Positions 29,141 through 37,770 are shown, counted from the first letter of the stretch. The stretch is DNA of 64,000 bases from Bradyrhizobiaceae bacterium (GCA_003963145.1 RXJJ01000015.1:248001-312000), one strand, 5' to 3'. Notes: a model not told the origin generated them from the letters alone. Numbers and translations: made by a program.

Positions 29141-29820
29141 CGGCAAGCAGCACCGGCGGCAAGGAGTTCGCGGATCGCGAGCCGGGCGATATCGAGGCGC
29201 TGTTGCCATGGCACGCCGCCGGCACGCTGAATGCCCGCGATGCCCGCCGGGTCGAGGAGGCTCTGGCGAAAGACCCCGATCTTGCGCGCCAGTTCGCCGC
29301 GATCCAGGACGAGTACGCCGAAACCATCTCGCTGAACGAAAGTCTCGGCGCGCCGTCCGCTCGCGCGATGGAAAAGCTGTTCGCCGCCATCGACGCCGAA
29401 CCCGCTCGCGAACAAACTGCATCGTTCAATCCGCTGGCGCGGCTCGGGGCGTTTTTCGGTTCGCTCTCGCCGCGCGCACTGGCGTGGTCGGCGGTGGCGG
29501 GCGCTGCCGCGCTGTTGTTGCAGGCCGGAATCATCGGAACGGTGCTGATAAGAAATCAGCCGGCGAACTATCAGACAGCCTCCTATGAGGCCGGAAAAGG
29601 CACCGGAACCCGCGCGTTGATCGGCTTTGCGCCCGACGCGCGTCTTGCGGACATCACAAATTTTCTGGACACTTACAAGGCGTCGATCGTCTCGGGTCCG
29701 CAGGCCGGGATGTTCAAGATTCAGTTTGGCGACAAGGCCTTGTCCAAACAGGACGCCGCGCAATTGCTGGCGCGGGTTCAAAGCGAAAAGATCGTCAGCT
29801 TCGCGGCTCTTTCTGACTGA
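29137..29820 (+). CDS. membrane anti-sigma factor
   Basis: A 227-residue single-pass protein. The cytosolic N-terminus (DIEALLPWHAAGTLNARDARRVEEALAKDPDLARQFAAIQDEYAE) has the helical arrangement of anti-sigma domains but lacks the His-Cys-Cys zinc motif, so it is a zinc-free variant. A TM helix spans about 116-138. The periplasmic part (145-227) is an alpha/beta domain (ARLADITNFLDTYKASIVSGPQAGMFKIQF), similar in shape to pilin-assembly or peptidase-inhibitor-like sensor domains. It binds the preceding sigma factor. The protease gene follows after about 35 bases. Confidence 0.82.
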   Translation: MTASSTGGKEFADREPGDIEALLPWHAAGTLNARDARRVEEALAKDPDLARQFAAIQDEYAETISLNESLGAPSARAMEKLFAAIDAEPAREQTASFNPLARLGAFFGSLSPRALAWSAVAGAAALLLQAGIIGTVLIRNQPANYQTASYEAGKGTGTRALIGFAPDARLADITNFLDTYKASIVSGPQAGMFKIQFGDKALSKQDAAQLLARVQSEKIVSFAALSD

Positions 29821-29855
29821 TCGAAGGAAGCGGCTCCCGATTGCGAGGAGACATG

Positions 29856-31283
29856 ATGAAGTTTCAAGGCGGGACAACATCTGGCGTAATTGGTGCAGCC
29901 CTGGCGGCCATGGCCCTGCTGCCGGCGTCGCCGCTCGCTGCCGCGCAGTTCAACAACGCTTTCCGTGCGCCGAACCTGAATATCGGTCCGCGGATCGACA
30001 TCAGTCCGAACGTGCGTATTTCGCCAAACGTGACGTATCAGGATCCCGGCGGCGGCCAGCCGCAGTCAAAACGGATCAGCCGGGACAAGGCGCCGTCAAA
30101 AGACAGCGCGTCGGGCAAAAACCCGCGGCGTTCCGGACAGACAGCTGCCGACGACACCTATGTGCCGAAGGAAGTAATCATCGAGATCGACGGCAATCCC
30201 GGCGAGGATCAGGTCGCTGCGCTGGCCCGCCGCTTTCGGCTGACGCGGGTGCAATCGCAAAATCTGCCGACGCTCGATTCGACGTTTTATCGTTGGCGCA
30301 TCGCCGACGACCGCTCGGTGGATGACGTGGTGCGCGCGCTCAACGCGAGCGGAAGCGTGAGGTCGGCGCAGCGCAATTCGATCTTCCGCCTGCAGGAAAC
30401 GCCTGCCGCGAGCGGACAAGCTCCCATGCAGCAATATGCGCTGGCGGCCCTGCGCCTGCCGCAGGCGCATACGCTGTCGACGGGCGCGGATGTGCGCGTC
30501 GCCGTGATCGATTCCGGTATCGACGCCGGCCATCCCGAGATCGCCGGGTCGATCGAGAGCAGTTTCGATGCGCTGGGCAGCGAGGAGGGCGCGCATGCCC
30601 ATGGTACGGGCGTCGCCGGCATCATCACCGCGCATCAGCGGCTGACCGGCGCGGCGCCGGCCGCGCGGCTGATCGCGATACGCGCTTTCGGCGCGCAGAA
30701 ATCCGGCGCGCAAAGCACCACCTTCGTCGTTCTCAAAAGCCTCGACTATGCGATCGCGCACGGCGCGCAGATCATCAATATGAGTTTTGCGGGTCCGCAG
30801 GATTCCGCCATCGCGCGCGGGCTTGGCATCGCGGACGCAAAGGGCATCGTTCTCGTGGCGGCGGCGGGCAATGCCGGTCCGAAATCGCCGCCGCTTTATC
30901 CCGGCGCGGATCCTCACGTCATCGCGGTGACCGCGACCGATTCCGCGGATAACCTGTTCGCGCAGGCCAATCGCGGCGGCTATGTCGCCATCGCTGCGCC
31001 CGGCGTGGACATTCCGGGCGCGTTGCCGGACGGCAAATACGGGGTGTCTTCGGGGACGTCGCTGTCGGCGGCCTTCGTCAGCGGCGTTGCCGCCCTGATG
31101 CTGGCGCGTAACCCGGCGATGAGCCCGGCCGATGTGCGGGCCGCCCTGATCGGCGGCGCGCGCGATCTCGGTCCGGCGGGCCGCGACGATCAGTTCGGCG
31201 CGGGCGAGGCGGATGCTTTCGCGGCGGTGTCGTCGGTCGCCGGACCAATCGAGACGGCTTCCGGCAAGCCCGGTACACCCTGA
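29856..31283 (+). CDS. exported subtilisin-like (S8) serine protease
   Basis: About 475 residues, with a signal peptide (ending SPLAAAQ), a disordered Asn/Pro-rich and basic region (to about 100), an I9-like prodomain (VPKEVIIEIDGNPGEDQVAALARRF...) and a peptidase S8 domain. The catalytic triad is D219 (AVIDSGIDAGHPEI), H249 (HGTGVAGII) and S402 (SGTSLSAAFVSGVAAL), with the oxyanion Asn in AAAGNAGP. The ATG at 29856 (or 29853) follows GAGGAG. It is probably periplasmic or secreted. Third gene of the sigma / anti-sigma operon; it may be an output of the sigma factor or act on the anti-sigma periplasmic domain, which is inference. Confidence 0.88.
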   Translation: MKFQGGTTSGVIGAALAAMALLPASPLAAAQFNNAFRAPNLNIGPRIDISPNVRISPNVTYQDPGGGQPQSKRISRDKAPSKDSASGKNPRRSGQTAADDTYVPKEVIIEIDGNPGEDQVAALARRFRLTRVQSQNLPTLDSTFYRWRIADDRSVDDVVRALNASGSVRSAQRNSIFRLQETPAASGQAPMQQYALAALRLPQAHTLSTGADVRVAVIDSGIDAGHPEIAGSIESSFDALGSEEGAHAHGTGVAGIITAHQRLTGAAPAARLIAIRAFGAQKSGAQSTTFVVLKSLDYAIAHGAQIINMSFAGPQDSAIARGLGIADAKGIVLVAAAGNAGPKSPPLYPGADPHVIAVTATDSADNLFAQANRGGYVAIAAPGVDIPGALPDGKYGVSSGTSLSAAFVSGVAALMLARNPAMSPADVRAALIGGARDLGPAGRDDQFGAGEADAFAAVSSVAGPIETASGKPGTP

Positions 31284-31442
31284 AGTTGCGGCCATAAACC
31301 GCGGACTGTGGGAAGCATCGAAAGTCGCATATCGGGGGCGCTTGCGACTCCACGCGGACCGTGGTGTCATCGTTTTTTAGTGATGTTTGTCTAGTGTTTA
31401 CGCGCGTTTTCGGAAATTCATTTTCAGTCCTGGATTTTGCCG

Positions 31443-31847
31443 ATGCCGTCATTGGACCCTGAATCCGCCGATCAGAATTCTGACGGCCAGAAATCCGCCA
31501 CGCACAAATCCGCATCCCGCGCCGGACGCAGCGTCGTGGCGCGCTGGCGCATCCTCGCCCAGCAGCGGCTGGACCATTTGATCGAGCTGTATGAAAGCGG
31601 GCGCTGGAAGCTCTATCACAAGGAAGCCGAGTTTCTGGCAATGGTGCAGGAAGCGCGCGCCGCGCTGAAAGTGTGGGAGCAATTGGCGCCGCCGGACCCG
31701 GCCGTCGACAAGCCCGTGGAGGTCGCGCTGGCGCAGGACGAGGCGCAAAACGAGTTGCAGGACGAGATGCCGTCCGGTGCGGCGTCCGCGCTGCCGCCGG
31801 CGTCACTGAACGGCGTTGGCGCCGAGTACGATTTTGGGAAACGCTGA
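31443..31847 (+). CDS. TIGR03809-family small protein
   Basis: A 134-residue protein. The core (about 28-80: VARWRILAQQRLDHLIELYESGRWKLYHKEAEFLAMVQEARAALKVWEQL) is the TIGR03809 domain, a short helical family that, as far as I know, is limited to Bradyrhizobium relatives and usually lies beside TIGR03808. The flanks are acidic and Ala/Pro-rich. ATG at 31443; a TTG six bases upstream is less likely. No signal peptide, so cytosolic. The 3' end overlaps the convergent TIGR03808 gene by 45 bp. Function unknown. Confidence 0.8.
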   Translation: MPSLDPESADQNSDGQKSATHKSASRAGRSVVARWRILAQQRLDHLIELYESGRWKLYHKEAEFLAMVQEARAALKVWEQLAPPDPAVDKPVEVALAQDEAQNELQDEMPSGAASALPPASLNGVGAEYDFGKR

Positions 31848-33152
31848 CACGCCGGTGATCATCAGGTCGCCGGTCACGGGCCTGGCGTGATCGTAGCCGA
31901 CGATGGCGCCGCGCGGCGCGTTCGAGATCATGTTGCCGTTGACCACCGTGGTCCCGACGCCCTTCACCACCGACACCCCGATTCCGACGAATGAATTGCG
32001 GATGACATTGCCGTTAATTGTAATGTCGCGCAGATATTCGCCCCAGCCGGAGACGATGCCGCAGGAAGGCGCGTTCTCGATCACGTTTCCAGTCACCGCC
32101 GAGTCGGCCTCGATGTAGATTCCGACCCCGCCATCGTCGTCCGGCGCGGTGCCGATCGGGCGTTTGGGCAAAATGTTGCGCAGGATGTTTCCCTGCACCA
32201 CGGCGATGCGCCCGCCCTCGTTGAAATTGCAGACCGACACGCCGGTGGCGCAGACGTCCACCGTGTTGCCCATGATGATCGCGCCCTCGAACGAGAATTC
32301 CGAATAGAGCGCGACCTCGCGCACATTGCTGATGCTGTTGCCGACGATCTGGATGTTGGACGCCGAATTGCCGCGCACGCCGGAATAATCGCAGTTGCGG
32401 ATCCGGTTGCCGCGCACGATGACGTTGTTGGCGCGGAATGCATTGATGGCGTTGCCGTGCTGGCCCGATCCCCCGGCGCCGGCCTTGATGTCTTCGATGC
32501 GGTTGTCGATCACAATGCTGCCGTCGTCGCCGATCGCGGTGCGCAGGATCTCGATGCCGTTGTCGGAGGTGTCGATAATCGTGTTCTGCGCGACGAGCAG
32601 TCCGAGTGCGTCGAACGACACGATGCCGGTGTTGGCGATTTTCCGGATGATGTTGCCGCGCACTTCGCCCGAGACGTTTTCGAACCAGATGCCGTTGCCG
32701 CCGCTACCCGTGATCTCGCAATCGGTGATGCGTACGTCGCGTCCGCCGATGCAATGCACGAGGCCGCGCCGGTCGGGCAGGGTGACGCCGCCGCCGTCGA
32801 GGGTGAGGCCGGTGAGGCCGAGATGATTTGAACCGATGCCGGTCAGCATCGACTCGCCGCCGGTGAACACAAGTCTGCTCGCGCCGCGCACGCCGACGAT
32901 CTGCGCGCCGTTCGGCAGATCGAGCGTGCCGGTGCGGTAAGTTCCGGGCGCGAGCGCCAGCGGCATCTGCGCCTTCGTGGCCTCGTTGATCGCGCGTTGC
33001 AGCGCGCCTGTCTGATCGTCCGGCGAATTCGCGCGCACGCCATATTGCGCGGCGTCGCGGCCGAGCAATGAGGTCAGCGGCGCGGCGAAGGCGGGCCTCA
33101 CGGCAGCCAGGGCCGTGGCGGCGCTGATCAGATGTCGTCGGGTGAAATCCAT
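31803..33152 (-). CDS. TIGR03808 Tat-exported repeat protein (parallel beta-helix)
   Basis: A 449-residue protein that starts with a Tat signal (MDFTRRHLISAATALAAVRPAFA; twin Arg at 5-6). After a pectate-lyase-like N-terminal part (YGVRANSPDDQTGALQRAINEA), it is built of about a dozen coils with repeated N-x-I-x-N/G patterns (VRGNIIRKIANTGIVSF, IQIVGNSISNVREVALY, ITINGNVIRNSFVGIGV). This is typical of right-handed beta-helices that bind or cut polysaccharide. It should fold in the cytosol and be exported to the periplasm. Paired with TIGR03809 on the opposite strand. Substrate unknown. Confidence 0.87.
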   Translation of the reverse strand: MDFTRRHLISAATALAAVRPAFAAPLTSLLGRDAAQYGVRANSPDDQTGALQRAINEATKAQMPLALAPGTYRTGTLDLPNGAQIVGVRGASRLVFTGGESMLTGIGSNHLGLTGLTLDGGGVTLPDRRGLVHCIGGRDVRITDCEITGSGGNGIWFENVSGEVRGNIIRKIANTGIVSFDALGLLVAQNTIIDTSDNGIEILRTAIGDDGSIVIDNRIEDIKAGAGGSGQHGNAINAFRANNVIVRGNRIRNCDYSGVRGNSASNIQIVGNSISNVREVALYSEFSFEGAIIMGNTVDVCATGVSVCNFNEGGRIAVVQGNILRNILPKRPIGTAPDDDGGVGIYIEADSAVTGNVIENAPSCGIVSGWGEYLRDITINGNVIRNSFVGIGVSVVKGVGTTVVNGNMISNAPRGAIVGYDHARPVTGDLMITGVSAFPKIVLGANAVQ

Positions 33153-33259
33153 GGGCGCTCCTGCAGCCGATGTAGCGCAGGAACGCGGTGCCACACCGCG
33201 ATTGACGCCTCTTCGACCATCAATATCGCCGGTAGGGTTAACGATATCGGCCGTCTCGC

Positions 33260-34507
33260 TCAGACAGGCTTGCCGTGCGGCCGGAACAGGCGGCCCTTCT
33301 CGGTGATCGCGGCGACCGCAAGCGCCATCGCGGCTGACAAGGCCGATCCGGCCGCGAACGGCGCGAGCGAGCCGTCGAAGCCCTGGCTGATCGAATAGCC
33401 GATGGCGGTGCTGACCAGCGTGGTCATGGTGCCGAACATCGACGACGCGGTGCCGGCGATGTGGCCTTGCGGCTCCAGCGCCAGCGCGGTGAAATTCGCA
33501 AAGCTCAATCCGAACGAAAAGGTGCAGAGAATCGCCAGCGGCATGAACACGGCCAGCGACAGCATGCCAAAATGCACGGCGAGCGCCATCGCGCATGTTG
33601 CCACCAGCAGGATCACCAGAGCCGAATGCGAAATCACGCGCATGCCGAGGCGGCCGACGAGGCGCGAATTGAGCAGGCTGGCGGCGGCGATGCCGACAGC
33701 GACGCAGGCAAAGGCAATCGGGAACAGGCGCCCGAGATCGAAGATGTCGGTGAAAATCTGCTCCGCGGAAAAGACGAATCCATAGAGCACGGCCTGCACG
33801 CCGCCCGCGGCGAGCGAATAGCCGAGCGTCTGTCTGTTGGTGATGGTGCGGCGGTAATTGCCGAGCACCTCGCGCCATTCGAGCGACTTGCGCTCGGACA
33901 TCGGCAGCGTTTCGGGCAGCCGCAGAGCGCTCCAGATCAGCGCCGCGATGCCGTAGAGAAACAGCACCACGAAGATGCCGCGCCATCCGGTCCCGAGCAG
34001 GATCAGCTGCCCGAAGGACGGCGCGATCACCGGCACCGCGATGAAAATCATGGTGATGAGCGAGAGGATGCTGGCCATGCGCCGTCCGGTGTAGCAGTCG
34101 CGGACCATGCTGGTGGCGATCACGCGCGTCGCGGATGTGCTCAGCCCCTGGAACAGGCGCGCGAGCAGCAGCATGCCGAACGAGGGCGCAAGCGCCGCGA
34201 CGACGCTCGCCGCGATGTAAAGAGTCATGCCGAGGATGAGAACGCGGCGGCGGCCGAACCTGTCGGTCAGCGGCCCCATGATGAATTGTCCGATGCCGAA
34301 ACCGAGCACGAAAACGGACAGCACATTCTGGACCGCGTTTTCGTTGGCGACGGCGAAGGCATGCCCGATCTCGGGCAGCGCGGGCAGCATCAGGTCCATG
34401 GCGATGGGATTGAGCGCCATGATGCCCGCGACGATCGCGACGAATTCGGGGAATCCCATCGGACGGTGGGTGGAGGACACCCAGCCGTCGGCATTTGTCT
34501 CGGTCAT
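33260..34507 (-). CDS. MFS drug-resistance transporter (Bcr/CflA-like, 12 TM)
   Basis: A 415-residue major facilitator with 12 TMs. Motif A is GPLTDRFGRRRVLILG in the TM2-3 loop, and the DHA1-family motif D2-like segment NPIAMDLMLPALPEIGHAF is in TM1. RLFQGLSTSATRVIATSMVRD is the TM4 motif B with its Arg. These place it with Bcr/CflA-type proton-driven multidrug exporters. Single gene; ATG at 34507. Substrate not predictable. Confidence 0.87.
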   Translation of the reverse strand: MTETNADGWVSSTHRPMGFPEFVAIVAGIMALNPIAMDLMLPALPEIGHAFAVANENAVQNVLSVFVLGFGIGQFIMGPLTDRFGRRRVLILGMTLYIAASVVAALAPSFGMLLLARLFQGLSTSATRVIATSMVRDCYTGRRMASILSLITMIFIAVPVIAPSFGQLILLGTGWRGIFVVLFLYGIAALIWSALRLPETLPMSERKSLEWREVLGNYRRTITNRQTLGYSLAAGGVQAVLYGFVFSAEQIFTDIFDLGRLFPIAFACVAVGIAAASLLNSRLVGRLGMRVISHSALVILLVATCAMALAVHFGMLSLAVFMPLAILCTFSFGLSFANFTALALEPQGHIAGTASSMFGTMTTLVSTAIGYSISQGFDGSLAPFAAGSALSAAMALAVAAITEKGRLFRPHGKPV

Positions 34508-34733
34508 GTCGGGAAATCTCGGGAACGGGCGCTCTATCTAGGGCGCGGAGCCCTGCGGGGCAACGCTTCAGGGAGCATGGCTGCTGGCCGCGCGGGTCAA
34601 AGCGGTGTTAGATGGAGGCGGGGCATTTGCAAACCGTATTCACGGCGCGGGCTTCGCCGCAAAGACTTGATAAGCACGTTCAATAGGTTCTTGAGCGTTT
34701 TTGAAAAATAGCGTCTTTAGTTGGATTCTTTGC

Positions 34734-35393
34734 ATGGCTCAAACCAGCATTACTGAACTGCGAGGGCGCTATTGGACACTGATGACCGAGATTCGCCAAC
34801 GCCTCGAAGTGATACGTGGCGTCTATCAAGAATCCAAGCGGCTGCCAGGATTTGCTTCGCGAGAATTGGTTTATTTGCAGCTTCGAATGATATGCGAACT
34901 AATCGGGCTAGCTTGCCTAACCGCTCACGGTGACATGTCCACTGTCCAAACTAAAAAAATACGAGACACCCATGAGCCGGGGAAGATTCTAAAATATCTT
35001 GATGAGCTTCATCCGTTATTTTACCCGATACCCGTTGATCAAGAACTTGATGCTGACGGTGACCTTGCTGCAATCATTCCAAACTTCAGCGGGCTATATC
35101 TGAGAAAACAGGAAGTTTCGAAACTTTACGGCCTAAGCGGCGACATGCTGCACCAAGGATCAATTGTAAAGTTCGAACCGAACAAAGAATGGGACTACAA
35201 AGAATCCGCTGCATGGGTGAACAAAATAATTGGGCTTCTGAGCAGGCACTTCATCGTCCTGTCCGACCGAAAGCGCGCGATTTACGCCATAATGCAAGCA
35301 AAAGAAACTGGGAGGGTAACGATCCTCGACTTGACCCTTGGTGACCCAACCCATTGGCCTGATTGGTTTCAGGCCCTTCAAGGCGAAGGGTAG
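34734..35393 (+). CDS. orphan protein, lower GC than its surroundings
   Basis: A 219-residue protein starting at the ATG at 34734 (MAQTSITELRGRYW). It looks cytosolic and mostly helical: LRGRYWTLMTEIRQRLEVIRGVYQESKRL, then ELVYLQLRMICELIGLACLTAHGD, and a C-terminal VNKIIGLLSRHFIVLSDRKRAIYAI part. No signal peptide, TM or known catalytic motif seen. The codon use and base composition (about half GC by eye) differ clearly from the GC-rich neighbours, which suggests recent transfer. It has no integrase or toxin partner. I do not recognise the family. Confidence 0.7.
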   Translation: MAQTSITELRGRYWTLMTEIRQRLEVIRGVYQESKRLPGFASRELVYLQLRMICELIGLACLTAHGDMSTVQTKKIRDTHEPGKILKYLDELHPLFYPIPVDQELDADGDLAAIIPNFSGLYLRKQEVSKLYGLSGDMLHQGSIVKFEPNKEWDYKESAAWVNKIIGLLSRHFIVLSDRKRAIYAIMQAKETGRVTILDLTLGDPTHWPDWFQALQGEG

Positions 35394-35449
35394 GCGCCTA
35401 TCGAAATTTCGGAAGCGAGCACTTTGTAAGATCTGCGAGCGTCAAACTG

Positions 35450-36151
35450 CTAAGTGTAATCTGGCTGGCGCACCAGCCTCACCATCTCCATCATCACCGC
35501 TTCCCCGGCATCGACCATCTGCTCGAACGTCACCGCACCCCGCCTGCGATGATGCGCGGGATCGCGCGGGACCAGCGGCACATGGATGAAAGCAGCAAGG
35601 CTCGGGGCGTGTTTCCTTTGGGCATGATTTTGTCCGAAAACCGGTTCCCACTTTTCGGAATCATGCCCCCCTTCTTGCTTTGTCGCTTCGATCGCGCGCC
35701 AGCTTAAATAATTGCACAGATAGAACCCCGCGCTGAGCGAGGCGCGGGCGTCGATGCCGGTCGCCTGCGCCGCGCGCAGCAGTCTTGCCGTATGCGGGCC
35801 GAAGCGGCGCGTCGTCTCCGCGCCTTTCTCCAGCGTGCGGCTTTGCACATTCGCGTGCGCCGCGTCGGGAAAGATCTGCGAGACGGTGTTGCGCGCCCGC
35901 GTCTCGACGCGCAGGAAGGGCGTGCGCTGGGCAAGGCCGAACATCAGCAGCGCATCGGGGCGATATGTTGCGATCAGGTCCGGCAGTTGCCGGTCCACCG
36001 CCGCATAGGTCACGGGGAAAATGTGGCCGATGCGCGCGACATCATCGAGGGCAGGGCGGCGCAGGCGCAGCAGCCGCGCGACCAGTTTCGGCGTCGGGTT
36101 ATACGGCGCGCCGGGAAACGCCTCGAAGCCGGTGATGAGAATGCGGATCAT
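35450..36151 (-). CDS. pcp: pyroglutamyl-peptidase I family protein with an in-frame palindromic insertion
   Basis: A 233-residue C15 peptidase that removes N-terminal pyroglutamate. The catalytic triad is visible: E83 (FLRVETRARN), C146 (SAGFYLCNYLSW) and H190 (AAFIHVPLVP). The usual N-terminal ILITGFEAFPGAPYNP is intact. Between Cys and His, where the family has about 24 residues, there are 44. The extra part (about 160-180) is encoded by a palindromic repeat at 35620-35668 that keeps the frame. ATG at 36151. It lies 26 bp downstream of the DUF3298 gene on the same strand. Activity after the insertion is uncertain. Confidence 0.82.
   Translation of the reverse strand: MIRILITGFEAFPGAPYNPTPKLVARLLRLRRPALDDVARIGHIFPVTYAAVDRQLPDLIATYRPDALLMFGLAQRTPFLRVETRARNTVSQIFPDAAHANVQSRTLEKGAETTRRFGPHTARLLRAAQATGIDARASLSAGFYLCNYLSWRAIEATKQEGGHDSEKWEPVFGQNHAQRKHAPSLAAFIHVPLVPRDPAHHRRRGAVTFEQMVDAGEAVMMEMVRLVRQPDYT
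35620..35668. repeat. palindromic dispersed repeat inside pcp
   Basis: A 49-base imperfect palindrome. Arms GGGCATGAT / ATCATGCCC and TCCGAAAA / TTTTCGGA pair around the core CCGGTTCCCAC, with a four-base bulge on one side. This sequence type is a known abundant intergenic element in Bradyrhizobium-related genomes (recalled, not searched here). In this copy it is translated as part of the peptidase (residues 162-178). Confidence 0.85.
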
Positions 36152-36177
36152 GGTTCGCTCGCATCGGCGCAATGGCG

Positions 36178-36996
36178 CTAGCGGTTTTTCGCGTCCGCCA
36201 GCCGCTCGCCGCCGAAGATCGCCGCGCCTTCGGGCGACAGATAGGGTTGCAGGTCCTGCCATGGCACGAACGCCTCGAACGTGCCTTCGGCATAGGGGCC
36301 GACCGCGTAGGGCGCATAATGGAAAGTCAGTCCCGCGCTCTTGTCCGGCTTGATCGAGGGCGTCAGCGTCACCGGGCCGATCTTGAGCAGATCGGGCTCG
36401 ATGCCCTTGTACCAGTCGATTCCGATATTGCTGTCGTCGATGCCGCGCTTCTTCTTTTCGGCGTTGAGCGAGGAAATCACGCCGCGCACCATCGCCCGCA
36501 TCGCCGGGCTGCCATTGGCGGTGTCCTTGAAGAACGGGCGGATGCTGATGCGTTTCTTCGCCGAATTGTCCCACAGGATGGTGTCGATATAGGTGTTGGG
36601 ATGGGCGCCGCCGGTGTTCTCGTAGTCGGTTCGCACGATGCTGATGTAGGGGCCGACAATCGACGCGGTCACGTATTTCCGCTCGAACGTATAGCCGCCA
36701 TTCGAAAACAGTTTCGGATCGCTGCGCCTTGCCGCCTCGGCCTCCGCGTTCTGTTTCTCGGCATAGTGCTTGCCCTCGGCGAGGCAATTGATCGCGAGCA
36801 GGGGATCGGCCTTGATCGCCGCGTCGAGGCTGACGCTGATATCGGCGGCCTTTGTCCTGAGCGTGAAATCGGGCGCCGGTTCGGCGGCGCGGAGCGGCCC
36901 CAAGCCGGTGCAGGCGATGCCAAAAGCAAGAATGAGCGCCAGCGCGGCGTTCGACGCCGTCATGGGACGTTTCGGACCGAAAGCGGAGTTAAGCAT
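36178..36996 (-). CDS. exported DUF3298/DUF4163 protein
   Basis: A 272-residue protein with a signal peptide (about 1-38, ending PLRAAEP; positively charged start FGPKRP). The body matches the DUF4163-DUF3298 layout of RsiV-like and lysozyme-binding proteins: KYVTASIVGPYISIVRTDYENTGGAHPNTYIDTILWD... and the C-terminal GLTFHYAPYAVGPYAEGTFEAFVPWQDLQPYL. The DYENTGGAHPN motif is the family hallmark. Likely periplasmic. It follows folK by 53 bp and precedes pcp, so it may be co-transcribed with them. Confidence 0.82.
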   Translation of the reverse strand: MLNSAFGPKRPMTASNAALALILAFGIACTGLGPLRAAEPAPDFTLRTKAADISVSLDAAIKADPLLAINCLAEGKHYAEKQNAEAEAARRSDPKLFSNGGYTFERKYVTASIVGPYISIVRTDYENTGGAHPNTYIDTILWDNSAKKRISIRPFFKDTANGSPAMRAMVRGVISSLNAEKKKRGIDDSNIGIDWYKGIEPDLLKIGPVTLTPSIKPDKSAGLTFHYAPYAVGPYAEGTFEAFVPWQDLQPYLSPEGAAIFGGERLADAKNR

Positions 36997-37049
36997 GCCG
37001 AGCCTTGTGGGTGTGGGGAGCCGCCGCGTCGTCGCGCGCGTTATCCAGA

Positions 37050-37541
37050 CTACATCAAATCGTCCAGCCGCGTGATCCCTTCCGCTGACAATCCGGCGAG
37101 CGCGGTGCGCGGCGTCTGTCCCGCGATCAGACGGTCCGGCGCGATCTCGGCCAGCGGCACCAGCACGAAGGCGCGCTCGAACAGGCGCGGATGCGGCACC
37201 GTCAGGTCCGGCGTTGCGAACTCCTCGTCGCCATAGGCGATGATGTCGAGGTCCAGCGTGCGCGGGCCCCAGCGCCGCTCCTGCGCGCGGTCGCGGCCGA
37301 ATTTCTTCTCGATCTTGTGCAGCGTGAACAGAAGCGCGTGCGGATCGAGCGCGGTCTCGATCTCGATGGCGGCGTTGATGAACGGATCCTGCTGCTCGTC
37401 GCCCCAGGGCGGGGTGGCGTAGTCCGACGAGCGCGCGAGCAGGGCCGCCTGCGCCATGCCGCAGATATTGGAAATGGCTTTGCGGAACGTGCCGCGCACA
37501 TCGCCGACATTGCCGCCCAGCGCAATCAGCACGCTTGCCAT
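37050..37541 (-). CDS. folK: FolK, 2-amino-4-hydroxy-6-hydroxymethyldihydropteridine pyrophosphokinase
   Basis: A 163-residue HPPK that transfers pyrophosphate from ATP to hydroxymethyl-dihydropterin in folate synthesis. Motifs are LIALGGNVGD at the N-terminus, YATPPWGDEQQDPFINAA, and the signature RWGPRTLDLDIIAYGDE with the Mg-binding Asp pair, followed by VPHPRLFERAFVLVPL. The length is normal. It is downstream of folB, separated from it by a 160-base inverted-repeat element. Confidence 0.95.
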   Translation of the reverse strand: MASVLIALGGNVGDVRGTFRKAISNICGMAQAALLARSSDYATPPWGDEQQDPFINAAIEIETALDPHALLFTLHKIEKKFGRDRAQERRWGPRTLDLDIIAYGDEEFATPDLTVPHPRLFERAFVLVPLAEIAPDRLIAGQTPRTALAGLSAEGITRLDDLM

Positions 37542-37583
37542 GTGTCCTCCAGCCGCAACGAATGCAAACGCGGCGTTTTATAT

Positions 37584-37741
37584 CCCTCTCCCCTTGTGGG
37601 AGAGGGCGCCCGAGCGGCGCGTCCTTGACGCGCTAGGGCGAGGGCGGGTGAGGGGTATTCCAATCGTTCGTACATTGACCCCTCACCCGGCTCGATCGCA
37701 CTTCGTCCGATCTCGCCACCCTCTCCCACAAGGGGAGAGGG
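37584..37741. repeat. long inverted-repeat element between folB and folK
   Basis: The outer arms (37584-37606 and 37719-37741) are perfect 23-base reverse complements, beginning CCCTCTCCCCTTG on the left. Inner arms GGGTGAGGGG (37646-37655) and CCCCTCACCC (37679-37688) pair as well. The element can fold into a long two-stage hairpin in the fol transcript. This sequence resembles dispersed intergenic repeats of Bradyrhizobium relatives. Confidence 0.85.
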
Positions 37742-37770
37742 GAAAAAGCAGTCCGGTTTTCGGCAAAGCG

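Noticed and set aside
34734-35393. Genomic island or prophage
   Set aside because: Only one gene has odd composition; no integrase, transposase, att repeats or tRNA seen.
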